A stretch of DNA of 64,000 bases from assembly GCA_013400155.1 (NCBI GenBank), contig VXBM01001096.1, positions 1 through 64,000 on the forward strand. The letters run 5' to 3'. Every line of letters begins with the position of its first letter. Within the stretch, counting starts at the first letter, position 1. Below are positions 22,028 to 34,700 of this stretch, in pieces. The notes beneath the pieces were generated by a model, which was not told where the DNA came from, made no database searches, and saw only the letters and a list, made by a program, of their open reading frames with translations. The stretch comes from Helopsaltes ochotensis. Lineage: Eukaryota > Chordata > Aves > Passeriformes > Locustellidae. Both the position numbers and the translations under genes were made by a program.

Positions 22028-25000
22028 ATACCAAAGCCAACATTTTCTTTTTCTGCAGGAGTTTTTTTGCTTCAAGGACTTTGGTTATTCTTGAAGAGAC
22101 ATCAAGAATATGGAACCTGAATTGGCACCAAATTAGAGCATAAGAGCAGTGGATCAAGTGCCCAGTCTCAGTAACCCTCACAAATTTTCATTCAGGCCAT
22201 AATGGAGTTCAAACAACTATTTGGACCACTTAGAAAATGAAGATGAAATGCATAAGGCACCACAAGAGACTTTCAGAAAGGCACACAGCATGACCAAATC
22301 CTTCTCATTTTTAATAATTCTATTTCTTCTTCTAAATTTTTTCTTTAAACTCGAAAATAATGAGAAAATGTGCTTCCTTGAGACAAGCCAGTACTATCAG
22401 CTAAACAGCCTCACATTCATTGTAGCACTCCAAGTGCTCTGGAATGCTTTTCAGCCCAGAGGATAATAGTATTAGACGACCAGAAAGGCTGTCCTGTAAA
22501 AGACTGTTATTATGATTTCCAGTCTCAGAAGTTGGCTTAATCCAGCTGAGCACACACATGTTATTTAGAGAGGAGACTGAGCTCAGACACTGCTATCACC
22601 GTCATCTTTATTGCAAATGAAAGGTTCAGCCAGTGAAAGGCAAGTCACGGGTTTTTTTGTCCTAAGCCCTGCAAACAGTGGCTGTTGCAATCGTCTTTGC
22701 ACTCTGCAGCGAGAGTCTGGAGCTGCTGAATGCGGAGTTGTTTGCACAGATTTGCATCTGTCTGAAAACTCCTGTTTTCCCTCTTGTCACCTAATCAATC
22801 AAACGGCAAAAGATGCGCTCCCTGCACCCTCCAAGGAAAGCAGCCCTGTGCCCACACAAAAGGCAAAGCATGAGCACAGGGGTTAACTAGAGGTGGTAAG
22901 CTGTGAACCCTGTAACAGGAGCATTTTTTTTCACTGCTTGAAATTTCATGCTGCTCTTCCTCTGTCTGTGGAACAAAAGAAGAAGAGGCAGTGATGCTCT
23001 GAATTGGGAAAAAAATAATCTGGGATTGTTCCCTGCATGAGAAAATATGTTTGGAGGATTATTTGTGGAATTTGCACCTTGACTTGAGGAGGAAATGCTG
23101 CACAGCTTCACTCCCAGGGTTTAGGCAGAACAGCTCGCTCCCAAAGGACTGGTTCTCCCACCCACACCTCCCCAGACGAGTATGACCCACCTCACACTGC
23201 CACCTGCCAAGGACCAGCAGCCAGGCACCAATCCCTGCAGGTCAGCTTGCAGCTGGCACCACTGCTTGGAATTGCTCGAATCTGCCCATGCCAAAACCTG
23301 CCAGGCCCTCTGCTGCCCCATCAGTAGGGTGGGGGTGAGCCTTCCGACCCTATCCTTTTTGCTCCAGGGGGGATAATGCATTTCACCACACAGCACTGGA
23401 GTGAAGCCCCTCCATGAATGTCCAGCACAGAATTCCACCTATTCATTCTTGCACTGGTAGTGTCTTTGCTAACAGTGCTTGTCAGGGCAGCTTCAGCCAC
23501 ACTTTTGCAAGACAAAACAGCTCAGCCTCCCTCTGTCTTTTCAGTCACCTCCCAAGAAAGGAGCCACTGGGCACTCAGATTCATGCCAGGATGGGAGGAA
23601 CAGCAGCTTCCTCTCCTTAGTCTCGGGGAATCAACTCGAACAAGCTGAACCCCAGTGAGCAGCAGCTCTTCCTGGGCAAGCACTCCTTCCCTGGCACATT
23701 TTCCCATGGGAGACAAGCACGGGGGCCTTAAAATAAATCTGTCTTTTTAAAGCAGTGATGCTAAATGAAGGTTTGAGATCAAAGGCTGGGATTCTCACAT
23801 TTTGCCAAGATAGACATATCCATTCACGAGATTTTTGGTGTAACAAAATACTTGCTAATGAAGAGGATCATAATCTTATTATTAGCCCGAACTACCACAG
23901 TATGTCATTCAAGAGCGGGTTGGAATATGTCCTAGTTTAGGAAGTTGCACAGTGGGCTTTGCTTTTGATTTAATGAGCTGTGATTGTGTTTATTTTCAGC
24001 AGCAACTATGCCTGTTAAATTTTGGTTGAAGGTCTGATCGTTAACGACAGTAATCGACAGAAAGGATGAATTTAGGTTGAAGGGGAGGAAAACGGCAATC
24101 ATATGTCTCTAGGAGTCAGTTCCCAGCCCAGCAGACAGAAGGTGGTCAGGAGAGCCTGCACTTTCTCTGCTTTTGAAGTGCTTGGTGATGGGTTTTTAAC
24201 TACTGTTTAAGTCAGTTAAGGGGATTCAGACATGAACAAAGATTTTTACCGTTATGGAATGGGGCACAGAGGAGAGTCAGGTGTAGGCAATCAACAGTGG
24301 GGGCCAGACTTTCCTTTTGTGGGATGAGCCATGGTGGGACAAGGTCATCAGATGGCTTCCACTATCAAGATCCCAGAAATTCTAAGATGGGGGCGCATGT
24401 CAGTAGTGTGTAACAACTGAACCTGCCAGATGAGCAAAATTGAGAAGAAAGGGGAAGAGAAATATAAATAGAGACACATACTTTGAAAAAGAAAATATTG
24501 CAGCAGCAGAGCTGGTTAGTGTGGGCCCTGCTCTGGAATGAGATGGGGCTCCATGTGGCAGGGTCCCCCCAGATGAAACCCCCCTCACTGCTGCCTGTCT
24601 GGGTAACTGGAGCTGGACCACTGAGCAAGAAGGGCAGGGCAGGACAGGTCACAACTCATCACACTCCTTTTGCAGCTGGTGTTTGTGTCTTGGTTTCCAG
24701 CCTCATGCAGGATGCTGTGCTTTGTGTTTAACACCATCAGCCCCAAAGGGGTCCAGCACAGTTTATTTTCCAGCATCAAAGCATGCACACACAGACACAT
24801 GCATGTGCATGTATGTACAGGCGGGATATCCATAAGGGGCATGAAGGAAACAAAGACATGGACAGACATATGGATAGACACACATAGCCTGTGGTAGGCC
24901 TTCAAAGCTTGCCGTGTACAATATTAGAACGAGCCAACAGATGCAGACGAATATTCCTTCCACCCTAAATTTATAAGGCTACTATACCTCAGATACGCAC

Positions 25001-25330
25001 ACACAAAAAAAGCCCAGCTGAGCATGGTGACAGGAAACAGAAGAAATCCTAGGGATACATCTACTTCAGGTATAAAGGCGCAAGGTATCCTTATTAAATG
25101 AAAAGATTAAATTACCCCCTCACTTTGTCCCCACTTAGCCTGCAGCAGGCCTGGGCTCGTTGCTCCCTTTCCTAGGTTGTGCTCAGCCTGGACACGGGCT
25201 CAGCTGGATGCTCTTGGCTTGTGCCAGTCAGCGAGGTGTGCTGCGGAGCAGTCACCGACCAGCAGCTCGTCAGCTCCAGCGCCTGTGAATTCCTGTGGCA
25301 AGTGTAAAAAATCAGTTAACACCTTGTTCT
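22028..25330. other. Intergenic, upstream flank of CNMD
   Basis: No gene or repeat family recognised. A short alternating purine-pyrimidine stretch with a 12-bp palindrome lies at 24783-24820. Confidence 0.5.
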
Positions 25331-25568
25331 ATTTTAAAAGCTGCTTTTTTTTTTTTTTAATGACGGCCGTCCGTCTGACGGGGCACCCCTCCTCTCCGCC
25401 GCGGCGTGCGGGGGGTGCGCGTCCCCTACACCCCCGACCCCCTGCTCGGAAGCTGGAGACGAGACCCAGGGGTCGGTCGGAGGGGACAGCGATGGGGCAG
25501 GAGAGCACAGCCCCGGGGAGCTCCGCCGGCCGCTGGGCAGCTCAAGGGGCTCATTGTGCCCGGGACGG

Positions 25569-25683
25569 NNNNNNNNNNNNNNNNNNNNNNNNNNNNNNNN
25601 NNNNNNNNNNNNNNNNNNNNNNNNNNNNNNNNNNNNNNNNNNNNNNNNNNNNNNNNNNNNNNNNNNNNNNNNNNNNNNNNNNN
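25569..25683. other. Assembly gap of 115 N
   Basis: A run of 115 undetermined bases ends 15 bases upstream of the CNMD start codon. Its true length is unknown. Open frames that cross it are artefacts. Confidence 0.99.
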
Positions 25684-25698
25684 CCTCCCGCGGCAGCC

Positions 25699-25770
25699 AT
25701 GGCAGAGGGCTCCGAGAAGGTGCCCATCGCCCGAGTGGGGCCCGACGATGTGGAGCTGTGCCTGCCCCCC
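25699..25770 (+). CDS. CNMD: CNMD coding exon 1 (cytoplasmic N-terminus)
   Basis: 24 codons, phase 0, donor GTGAGT at 25771. It encodes MAEGSEKVPIARVGPDDVEL and four more residues. Confidence 0.93.
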
Positions 25771-28700
25771 GTGAGTGCTGCCGGCAGGCACCGGGCGGGA
25801 CAGGGTGGGATCGGGACAAAGCGCGTGGGCACGAGTTGGGATGGAACGGGACCGAGCGGGTCGGCACCGGACGGGACGGGACGGGACGGGAGGTTTGGGA
25901 CGGCAGGGAACGGGCGGGGTCGGGAAAGGTGGCGGTGTAACGGGGCGGATCGGGACAAAACGGGTCGGGTCGAATGGGGTCCGGTGGGGTCCCGGGGCGG
26001 GGGTCCCTGCCCGCTCCCACCCGCGCTCTCCGCAGGCGTACGCGGCGGCCGCGCCCCCCGGGCCGGGGCGGCTGCTGAAGGCCGGGGCCGCGGTGCTGAT
26101 CGCCGGGGCCCTGCTGCTGCTGGCCGGGGCCATCGGCGCCTTCTACTTCTGGAAAGCCACGGAGCGGCAGGTGAGCGCGGCGGGCCGGGCCCCACGGCTC
26201 GTCCGCACCCGGGGCCGGGGGGGCCGGGAGCTCTCGCACGTACGGAGAGGGTGGAAGCGCTCCTTGCGAGGTCTATAAGGACGTCTTTAAACAGACCTGT
26301 AGGGTTTTTTCCATGCTTTCAGAAATCCCAAACACCTAAAAACCCAAACCCATAATCACCGTTTTTGGTGGCTGTGTGGATGGAGCTTCCTGGAAGCATA
26401 TTTATTAGCGAACACGAAACACATCTTTGAGAGCACAGACCCTACATTGATTTCTCCGCACAAATCCGCAGTGAACTCAAAACCCAACAAGTCCCCAGGG
26501 ATTCACATCCTGGGCAAACTCCAGCTCTCAGGACAAAAAAAGCATTGAAATGTGTAAATTCTTTTTTTCACAGCATCTGTATTCTTGGTCCAGATTCTAC
26601 CTGGACCCTCAAGTATGTAATGCTCTAATTATTTTAACAGGCACCATTAGTTCTGGTGCTTTGTATGACTGTGCATAGACTTAGGTTTGCAGCTGTGGAG
26701 CAATTTTTAAAGTTAAGTTTTATTATTTACAGTTTCTGGAGTACACGAGAAATGCTTTATGCAAAGAATGAAAGAGAAGCTGGTGATCAGTTAAAGACCC
26801 AAACTTCAGAGCATTAGAATATGTTTACAGATTAACTTTTCTTTCTGTTTACACAGAATTTGTGTTTAAAACATTGGAAACGTGATGGTACACACATGAA
26901 TGTAATTTTCTCCATAAATTAAATCAGTACCCTTGAATTTACTTTGGAAGAAGTTTTGTACTTCCTCCAGCCACACGCCAGTCCTCGTCAAGGAGAGCTT
27001 TGTGTGAATTCCAGCAGCCAGGGTAAAGGTGGCCCTGTGAGATACACCCCTACACATAGGGATAATTCAGATAAGAAGAAAGAAAAGTACAATGTTTTAC
27101 AGCAAAAAGACACATTGCTGACCTCCAAGATGTGCTGCAAGAAGCGTGTACTTGTCTAGGCTTTTAAAAAGGGAGAGGGATGCAAATGGTGACGATAGGC
27201 AGGGGACAGGGCTTTCAGCTCTGAGCAGGTGGGTGCATTTGTGGAGTACAGGACAATGCTTCCCTTTTATAATGCTCTTGTCATCTAAATCCAGCCATTC
27301 AAAATATGTCCCATTCACACTTTTCATTAGGCTTCAAAGTTGATCTCTACGTGAAGACACTGGGAAAGCTGAGAGTTATTTTTCCAAGCTGCCTTCAAAC
27401 TCACTGCACTTGAATTGCAAATGTTTAGGAAGCAACTACAAAAAATATATCCAGAGTCATTTAAAAACTAAAGCAATTTTTAAATGTTTGGTTTTATTTT
27501 ATATCTTTAAATTCTTCCCTAACTGACAGGGGTATCAAAGTCTCAACTCCAGCTCAGCCCCTGCGCGGGGGAGACACATACACTGGTCTGGTTTTATGGA
27601 CTATATTCAACACGAGTACTAGAAAGCAGAAATATGGGAGTGGCTGTGTATAACTGAGGAACCATAAATCTTTAGCACCTTAGACTTTCCTGAGCGAAGG
27701 TGAGAGAAGAAGAAATTTGTCTCTAGCTGTCAGTGTAAATTTTTCATTAAAATGCTGTAAAGGCTTTTTTAAGACCCAAAATAAACTGCTTGTGCAGCAC
27801 TTTTAGCAGAGCTGCACAAGAGAATCACAAAACCCCTCCACAGATTGTGGTCCTCCAGCAAATACAAACCACGCTGTAGCTCTCGTCATTGAAAATAGGA
27901 TAAGGGCAAATACGCTGACAAGGAAAATACGAGTCTATACAACTTCACATCCAATTTAAACAAAGTTCACATCCATTACAAGCTGGGAAGTATGTTCGTA
28001 TTCAAGAGGAACCTGTTTTCCTGTGCCTCAGCAGAACATCCTAAGAGATAAATAGGGGTTGGCCTCCTTCAGAGTAGGACATTCACGCCTGCTGTCCTTT
28101 GGGAATCATGCCAGCGTAACAAGAAACTCCTAAAATGTTCTAGAAGAAGGGTTTTAGGTCAGAGTGCACATGGGTGTGGACTCACCCCACATTGTTTTTG
28201 AAGTAAAACTATAAGTACTCCTTGGAACGGGGATCTCAGGTCTCTAGTCCCACCTGATGCTCAGAGCAGGGACAGCTGTGGGGTCAGAGGTGGCTGCTCA
28301 GGGCTTTATCCGGTCAGGCCTTGAAAACTCCCAAGGATGGAGACCAAACAACCTCCCAGGGGTGGCTGCCCCACTGCCAGCCTGCCCCAAGGCTGAAGTA
28401 GTGCAGTGTTGGTTGTTTGAGGGTTATCAAATGCCTGCAGCAGCAAAATTTAGGAGCTAAATAGGGATATGAGAGTCAGATTGACCCATTGCTTGGTGTA
28501 GGAGGAAGGCAATAAGTAATTACTGGCATGTGCTACCGCTCTCTTATTGATTCCAGGTGTACAACGTTCACTACACTATGAGCATTAATGGAAAAGTACA
28601 AGATGGATCAATGGAAATAGATGCTGGAAACAACTTAGAGACATTCAAAACAGGAAGCGGGAGTGAAGAGGCTGTTGAAGTCCATGATTTTCAGATCGTA

Positions 28701-31700
28701 AGTAGTACCATTCTTGTCCTTCATGTAACACACTCCAGCTCTGGACTCTTAAGGACACCTTGCCCTGCCCTGCCCTGCCTTCTCTGCCCCAGTCAGTCTC
28801 AGGTTCCAGCGTCCAACCATCCACACAAACATTTTTGCTCTCTTGGCTTGCTTTCACAGGGAGACAGGCACTTTCCTCCAAAACAAAAATCTAAGTGCTT
28901 TTTGGAGATCAGCCATGCCAGGTACGACTCCAGGAAGTGGTGTGGATTCGGCCACATCAGGTCTGGCTCCATGTAAATACTCTGCATTTCCAAACCACTG
29001 AGCAGAAATGTGACATGGGACCTTGGGGTCTTACTAGAAAAACATTCTGTCAGGCTGCGACACAACCCTCGCATGATTTCATGTGGTTTGAAGTGGCAAA
29101 AACACCTCCCCCAGACATCCCTGTTTGAGGAGCATAGGGTCAACACAGTAAGCCAAGGAGACACCAAGGAGAGACCACTTTACAGTGCTTCCTTGGGGAG
29201 CTTTCCTTTGTCCTGAGATCCAGGATGGGAGCTGTCCTCCATGGCTTGGCCTGGGTTCATCCCCATGGCAGAGGATGGAGGCATTTAATTTGGTTTATGC
29301 ATCTGTGCACCAAGCTGCCAGGTGCTGGCCACTTAGGCTGACTGCAAACACACTTGGGCACCCCAGCACAGAGCCTGGACTAATAGATGCCAAACCTCAG
29401 CAGAGATCAGCAGCTCGGACAGAGGGGGTCTCTGAGTTGCCCTGAGCTACTAAGGCACATCAATGTGATGGTGCAGAAACTCATTTACAGAGGCCAGCCC
29501 CTGCAGTTAAATGTTCTCAGAGGCAAAACACTCAGCTTCAGAGTTAAGCCCTCTGTAAGTCAAAGGAGCACCTAAAATAAAGATGCTGCTGCTAGGAAGC
29601 ATCTCTGCTTCTGGAGCAGCCACCTTTCCTTTGCTAGATCTAGAAGGGCAAGGAAATCCAGCTCCTTGCCTTCTCAGCAAGAACAAACAAATCTGTGCCA
29701 GGAGACACTGGACCCCAACTTTCCCAACAGCTGTGGTTCTGCCTTTATGCAACTCTCATTAGCATCACCATAGCAACATTATTAGCAGCTGAGTAAGAGC
29801 ATCCACAGCGAGCTCTTCTCATTTGCCTCTGCCATTTCACATCTGCACAAAAGCACCACTCCACTGGGGAGATGCTGAACTCATTTTGCCTCTCCGCATG
29901 TTGCTGGTGAGATACTGCCTGCCACAACCAGGTCACGAATCAGCTCCTAACACCAACCAGCTGAAGGGACCTCCCAGGGACGGTGCCTGCTTGTAATTAC
30001 AGAGGGCCAGGGACAACCTCAGCAAAGGGTGATGCCACTTGGGTTTTCAGCCAAGAATGCACACAAAGGAGAGAGCAACTGAAGAGTTGTGCTCCCAACA
30101 GACTGGTATTTGCATTAGCAGTTTTGGATTGACTGACACTGCTGGAATGACTGCATGGTCAGAGAAGGCTTGGATTTGGTAATATAAGGTATTCCTAGCA
30201 CACTTGGTACACCACAAAGCCTTATGTCCTAATGCACCCATCCTTGCCTAGCCATACTCTCTTTCACTGCTCTTGGTAGTCATTTTGTTTTGAAGGGGGT
30301 GTGTCCAGCTACACAGGACCTGCAGACAGACATGACACGGCTCAGGTGCCCCAGTACCATCCATCTGATGCTGCACCAGATCACAATGTGCAGAGTTGGA
30401 AGGGACCCACAAGGATCATTGAGTCCAACTCCTCGCACAGCACCATCTCTAAGAATCACACCAGGTGCCTGAGAGCATTGTCCAAATGCTTCTTGGTCTC
30501 TGTTAGGCTTGGTGCTGTGACCACTTCCCTGGAAAGGCTGTTCCAGTGCCCAATCACCCTCAGGGTGAAGAACCTTTTCTGATATCTAACCCAAAGGTCC
30601 CCTGAGGTCTGACCTGACTTCAGGCCATTCCCTGGGATCTTGTCACTGTCACCACAGAGAAAAGATCAGTGCCTGCCCCACCTCTTTTCCTTATGGGGAG
30701 TTGTAACTGCAATGAGGTCTCCCCTCTGTCTTCTCCAGCCTGCACAGACCAAGTGACCTCGGCTGCTCCTCCTACAGCTTCTCCTCAAGGCCCTTCACCA
30801 TTGTCATTGCCTCGTTTTGGACACTCCCTAGGACTTTAATGTCTTTCTTACATGTGGCACCCAAAACTGCACACGAAGGCATCCATGCTATCCCTTCAAG
30901 GCAGATGAGAGGGGTCATGCTGACACCCACACCCCTTTCTCCTGGCAACTAGCACATCTTAAAGGGGGGCACTAGGTAACTATATTTAGATGGTTGACTG
31001 GAGCTTGTGCAACTACATGAAAAACACAGAAGTTTTGCCATTTACAAGGTATCTAAATTTATAATGTAGAAGAGATCTCCTTTATGGGTATCCAAAAACC
31101 TACCCTAGAAACATACAGACAATGGCAAAATGTTGATGCCCAAGGTTCTGGCGCAGGGCTGGAAGGTACATCCCAGCACTTGCAGGAGGCTTGCTCCTCC
31201 TCTTGCTTGAAACTACACATCTATGGATTATACAATTGCATTTTACGCCAGTACCCCAAAGTCCCACACACAGATTTCTGCACCAAATTGCCCATTACAA
31301 ACTTCCCTTTGCTGTCACAGTCACTTATTTGTACAAACTGAACCAAGCTGCCCCCACATTTTTGTAAAACTGTGTCACAAGGGTACCACGCCACCAGCTC
31401 ACACAATTTCAAGACTGCCTACGTTAGGTGCTAAGTTACAGTTCAAATCATGTCAACTGATTCATTAACAGAGCTACTCCAAGTAGCCTACAGCCTGCAT
31501 AGAAGCACTTACATAAACACCCCTCTTTCAGAAATCAAGCAAAAACTTCTAGACCAATTTGACCAAAATTATGAAGCTAAAATGATGAAGGAAGAGCATT
31601 TTATTGCTTCTGGTTTTAAACAAGATTAGCCTTCAGACTGGAAATTGAGTGGCCATTTTAGCAGAGCCGAGGCACTTTCTTGGGGGTGGTGAGGAGCTGG

Positions 31701-34700
31701 AGGGCTGTGCACAACCCCCTGCCTTCTGTTTTTGCAGGGCATAACTGGGATCCGTTTTGCTGAAGGAGAAAAGTGTTACATCAAAGCTCAGCCAAAAGCT
31801 CACATCCCTGAAGTTGATGCTATGGCTAAAGCGAGCCTCTCATCTGAGCTGGTAAGAGCTAGTTTGTTGGGTTTTTTAACCAATATTTGTATAGAGAGAG
31901 CCTAAAGGAGGTACTTAAATACAAATAAAAATGGCATTTGAGCGCCACTCTGACTCATGGTATGGTTGTTGAACGTAGGGTAGGAGAGCTGAGAATTCAC
32001 TGACTGGTTGCAAGGAGTCCCTGAAAGGTAAGACAAACAAGATTGGTGTCAGACATGTCACTGTGTCCAGGGACAGTGTGAGAAGCTGCAGGTTAGTGAG
32101 CAGGGAAGCCACAGACTGATTTCTACCAGATCCACAGGAGACCTCCGTGACAAGAACACCCGCCAGAGACCAGGGTGTGCACAAGGCCAAAAGGGAGGGC
32201 ATGGAAGAAGCAGCTGCTTTAGTCAATGCCGTGGAGGACTGTGGTAGATCCCAGGAGTTTTCTATCAATGCTTTTGAGCAGAAGCATGAACTCCATCACT
32301 CTAGTCAGTAAAAGGGAATTGTGGAAAACATGGCAAAAATTAAAGTAACTCAGAAGAAATAATTTATTTTAAGAAATACGACTTTGTCCTCTTAGCGTAA
32401 AACTTAATTTTATATGTTAACTAAATTTCATAGAATTTGCATCACAACCAGCACAGAAGCTGTAGTTCTCACCCAGATACCACCAGACCTCCTCACATTT
32501 GCCCAAAAAGCTGATTACTTTATGTGCTCAAAGCTTGAGTTTCCCAGAGCTCAGACCCCCAAGTCATTGCTCACACGGAGTGGCTCCTATGACTTGAGTC
32601 CAGCTGAGCCTGGATGCTGCTGTGGGCTCGGTCACTGGCAGGAGAGCACAGGAGATCCACAGCCCCTTTCCCTGGGTTTGCTCTGCTCCTGGGAGAATAA
32701 AAGCAGATACAACTAGCTGGGAGAGAGGTGCTGTTAAGGCTGCACATCCCTGCAGTGGTGCTGTGACTACTGAACCTCCTGCTTTAAAATGAAGGGGGAA
32801 AAGATCTCTCCTAATAGAATCAGAAAGGCTGACAAATGCTACAAAGCCTCCTGAAGCTGTCAGGATTTTCCCCATGATGAGAAAGAGAACTTGCATGAAT
32901 TCCAGAGAGAGAGCTCCATCTTTCCTTGCCTTATTTTAAATGCAGTGGGCCTTGACTTAATAACCACTATTGCTTGAAGTTGAAATGTGAATTTTTCATC
33001 TTTTTGTAAAAACAAAGTCACAGACCTGAAGACATTACCATAAATAATCAAAAAGTTATTTCTAATTCTATGTGGTGACAGTAAAACTATTTCCTTGCCC
33101 TGTTTTTTTGTGCATCTTCTCCACAGATGCATGACCTATGTGACTGCTGCAATGAATTGCATGCATCCAGCAGCTGACTTTGAGCTACTACTAAGACATT
33201 AACTTTTCCCTGTCACTCGATTTTCCAGGCCAGATGTACTGCAGGAATGGCAAAGTAGCATTTATTTTTCTCGGCCAAGTCATCTCTCTGATATGGAAGT
33301 GTTTAGGAGAAAGTACACCTATGCTATTTTCCTACAATGGGCATCACAAACAACACTACCTGTGCAAATTGTTGAGCAAGATGAGTTTTAGAGACACCCA
33401 AGTTCTGGCTGCTCACAAGTCAGGATCATTTCAAACAGAAACAAAGGATATTTTTATTTCTGAAACTTAGAGTCAGATATTTCTGATGTTGATAGAAGCT
33501 TAAGTGGGAGAATATAAATAAAGAGCAGTAGACAGATTGGATAACAAACTTAAATGACTTGAGACCTACAAAATACATCAATAAACACACTAAAGAAACA
33601 ACAACTCAAGGGAATAAATTGATCTAGTCAAGTTATATAACAAGTCTTGATGACTTTTATGAAAGCAATTTAGAATTTTAACTTTGAAATCATGCTGGTT
33701 TTTATGATTCAAAAGTTAGTTTTCTTTTAATATTTCACCGTTGCTATAAAATACTTACACATTTTATGTAAAATAATACTTTGAACTAACAACTTTAAAG
33801 AATCAATCACTGGCATTTTCCTACATTACTTTGAAGATATGAACCAAAAACCTGCAGGGTACACTTCAAAAAGGCAGGCTCCTTTAACTTGCACTTCAAG
33901 CTTTTGGTCAATTGAATTGCTTTTACCAAACAAGACCTTTAATCAGACCGATCACATTGACTTAGAACTGGAAGCTGGAGCAGTTCTCAAGCTATAATCC
34001 TCTCTAAAACTTTTGAACGAGATTCCACCCCTCACCCCCCCTACACACATTGTAAATACAGTTATGTATTGGGAGTATTGGGAGTCAAATGAGAACAAGG
34101 CATAAGAAAAGATGAGGGGCTGGTATTTCATAGCTGCCTTGCTGACGGTGGTAGATCTTCGGTTTCTACCCCCTGAAATTCCGGTGCTTTGGGCCGAAAG
34201 ATCTGACACCCGGCCCTCATGCAGGGCGGGGCAGAAGCCTCCCAGGTGTGAGATGGGTGAAATCATAGCCCCAGCAAAGCTGACAGTGGCTTTACCCTTT
34301 ATTTCAGTGGTGGCAGCCTTTCCCCAGGCTTTGGCTCAGCACGATCCATTCACATTCATGACATAGAAGGATCTCGGTATTAGTTGCAGCGGATAATTAT
34401 ACAGTTTGGTGCTCAAGAATTAACAGCGAGCAGGCACATGACTGCTCACTGAGCAGCAAAGGATTTATGCTCTTCTATTTGCAGGAAGATGAAATCATGC
34501 CTGTGAGATTTGACAAAAACTCCCTTATCTGGGTGGCTGCAGATGAGCCTATCAAGCATAACAGCTTCCTAAGCCCCAAAATTTTAGAGCTTTGCAGGGA
34601 TCTTCCAATTTTCTGGCTGCGACCAACATATCCTAAAGGTAACATTTCTTTTGTTTGAAAAGTATGTTATCCCTCCCTTCATCTAAATGCTTTTCTTATA

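Larger units (their letters stand above)
25350..26240. promoter_or_regulatory. CNMD: CpG island over CNMD exons 1-2
   Basis: GC and CpG content rises abruptly just after a T-run at 25346-25359 and stays high through coding exons 1 and 2. It includes the assembly gap. The promoter and 5' UTR are expected here; no TATA box is assigned because the key part is missing. Confidence 0.65.

Noticed and set aside
25177..26355. 392-codon open frame across the assembly gap, and its - strand partners
   Set aside because: They are open only because undetermined bases carry no stops and the DNA is GC-rich. The real CNMD exons lie inside in a different arrangement.
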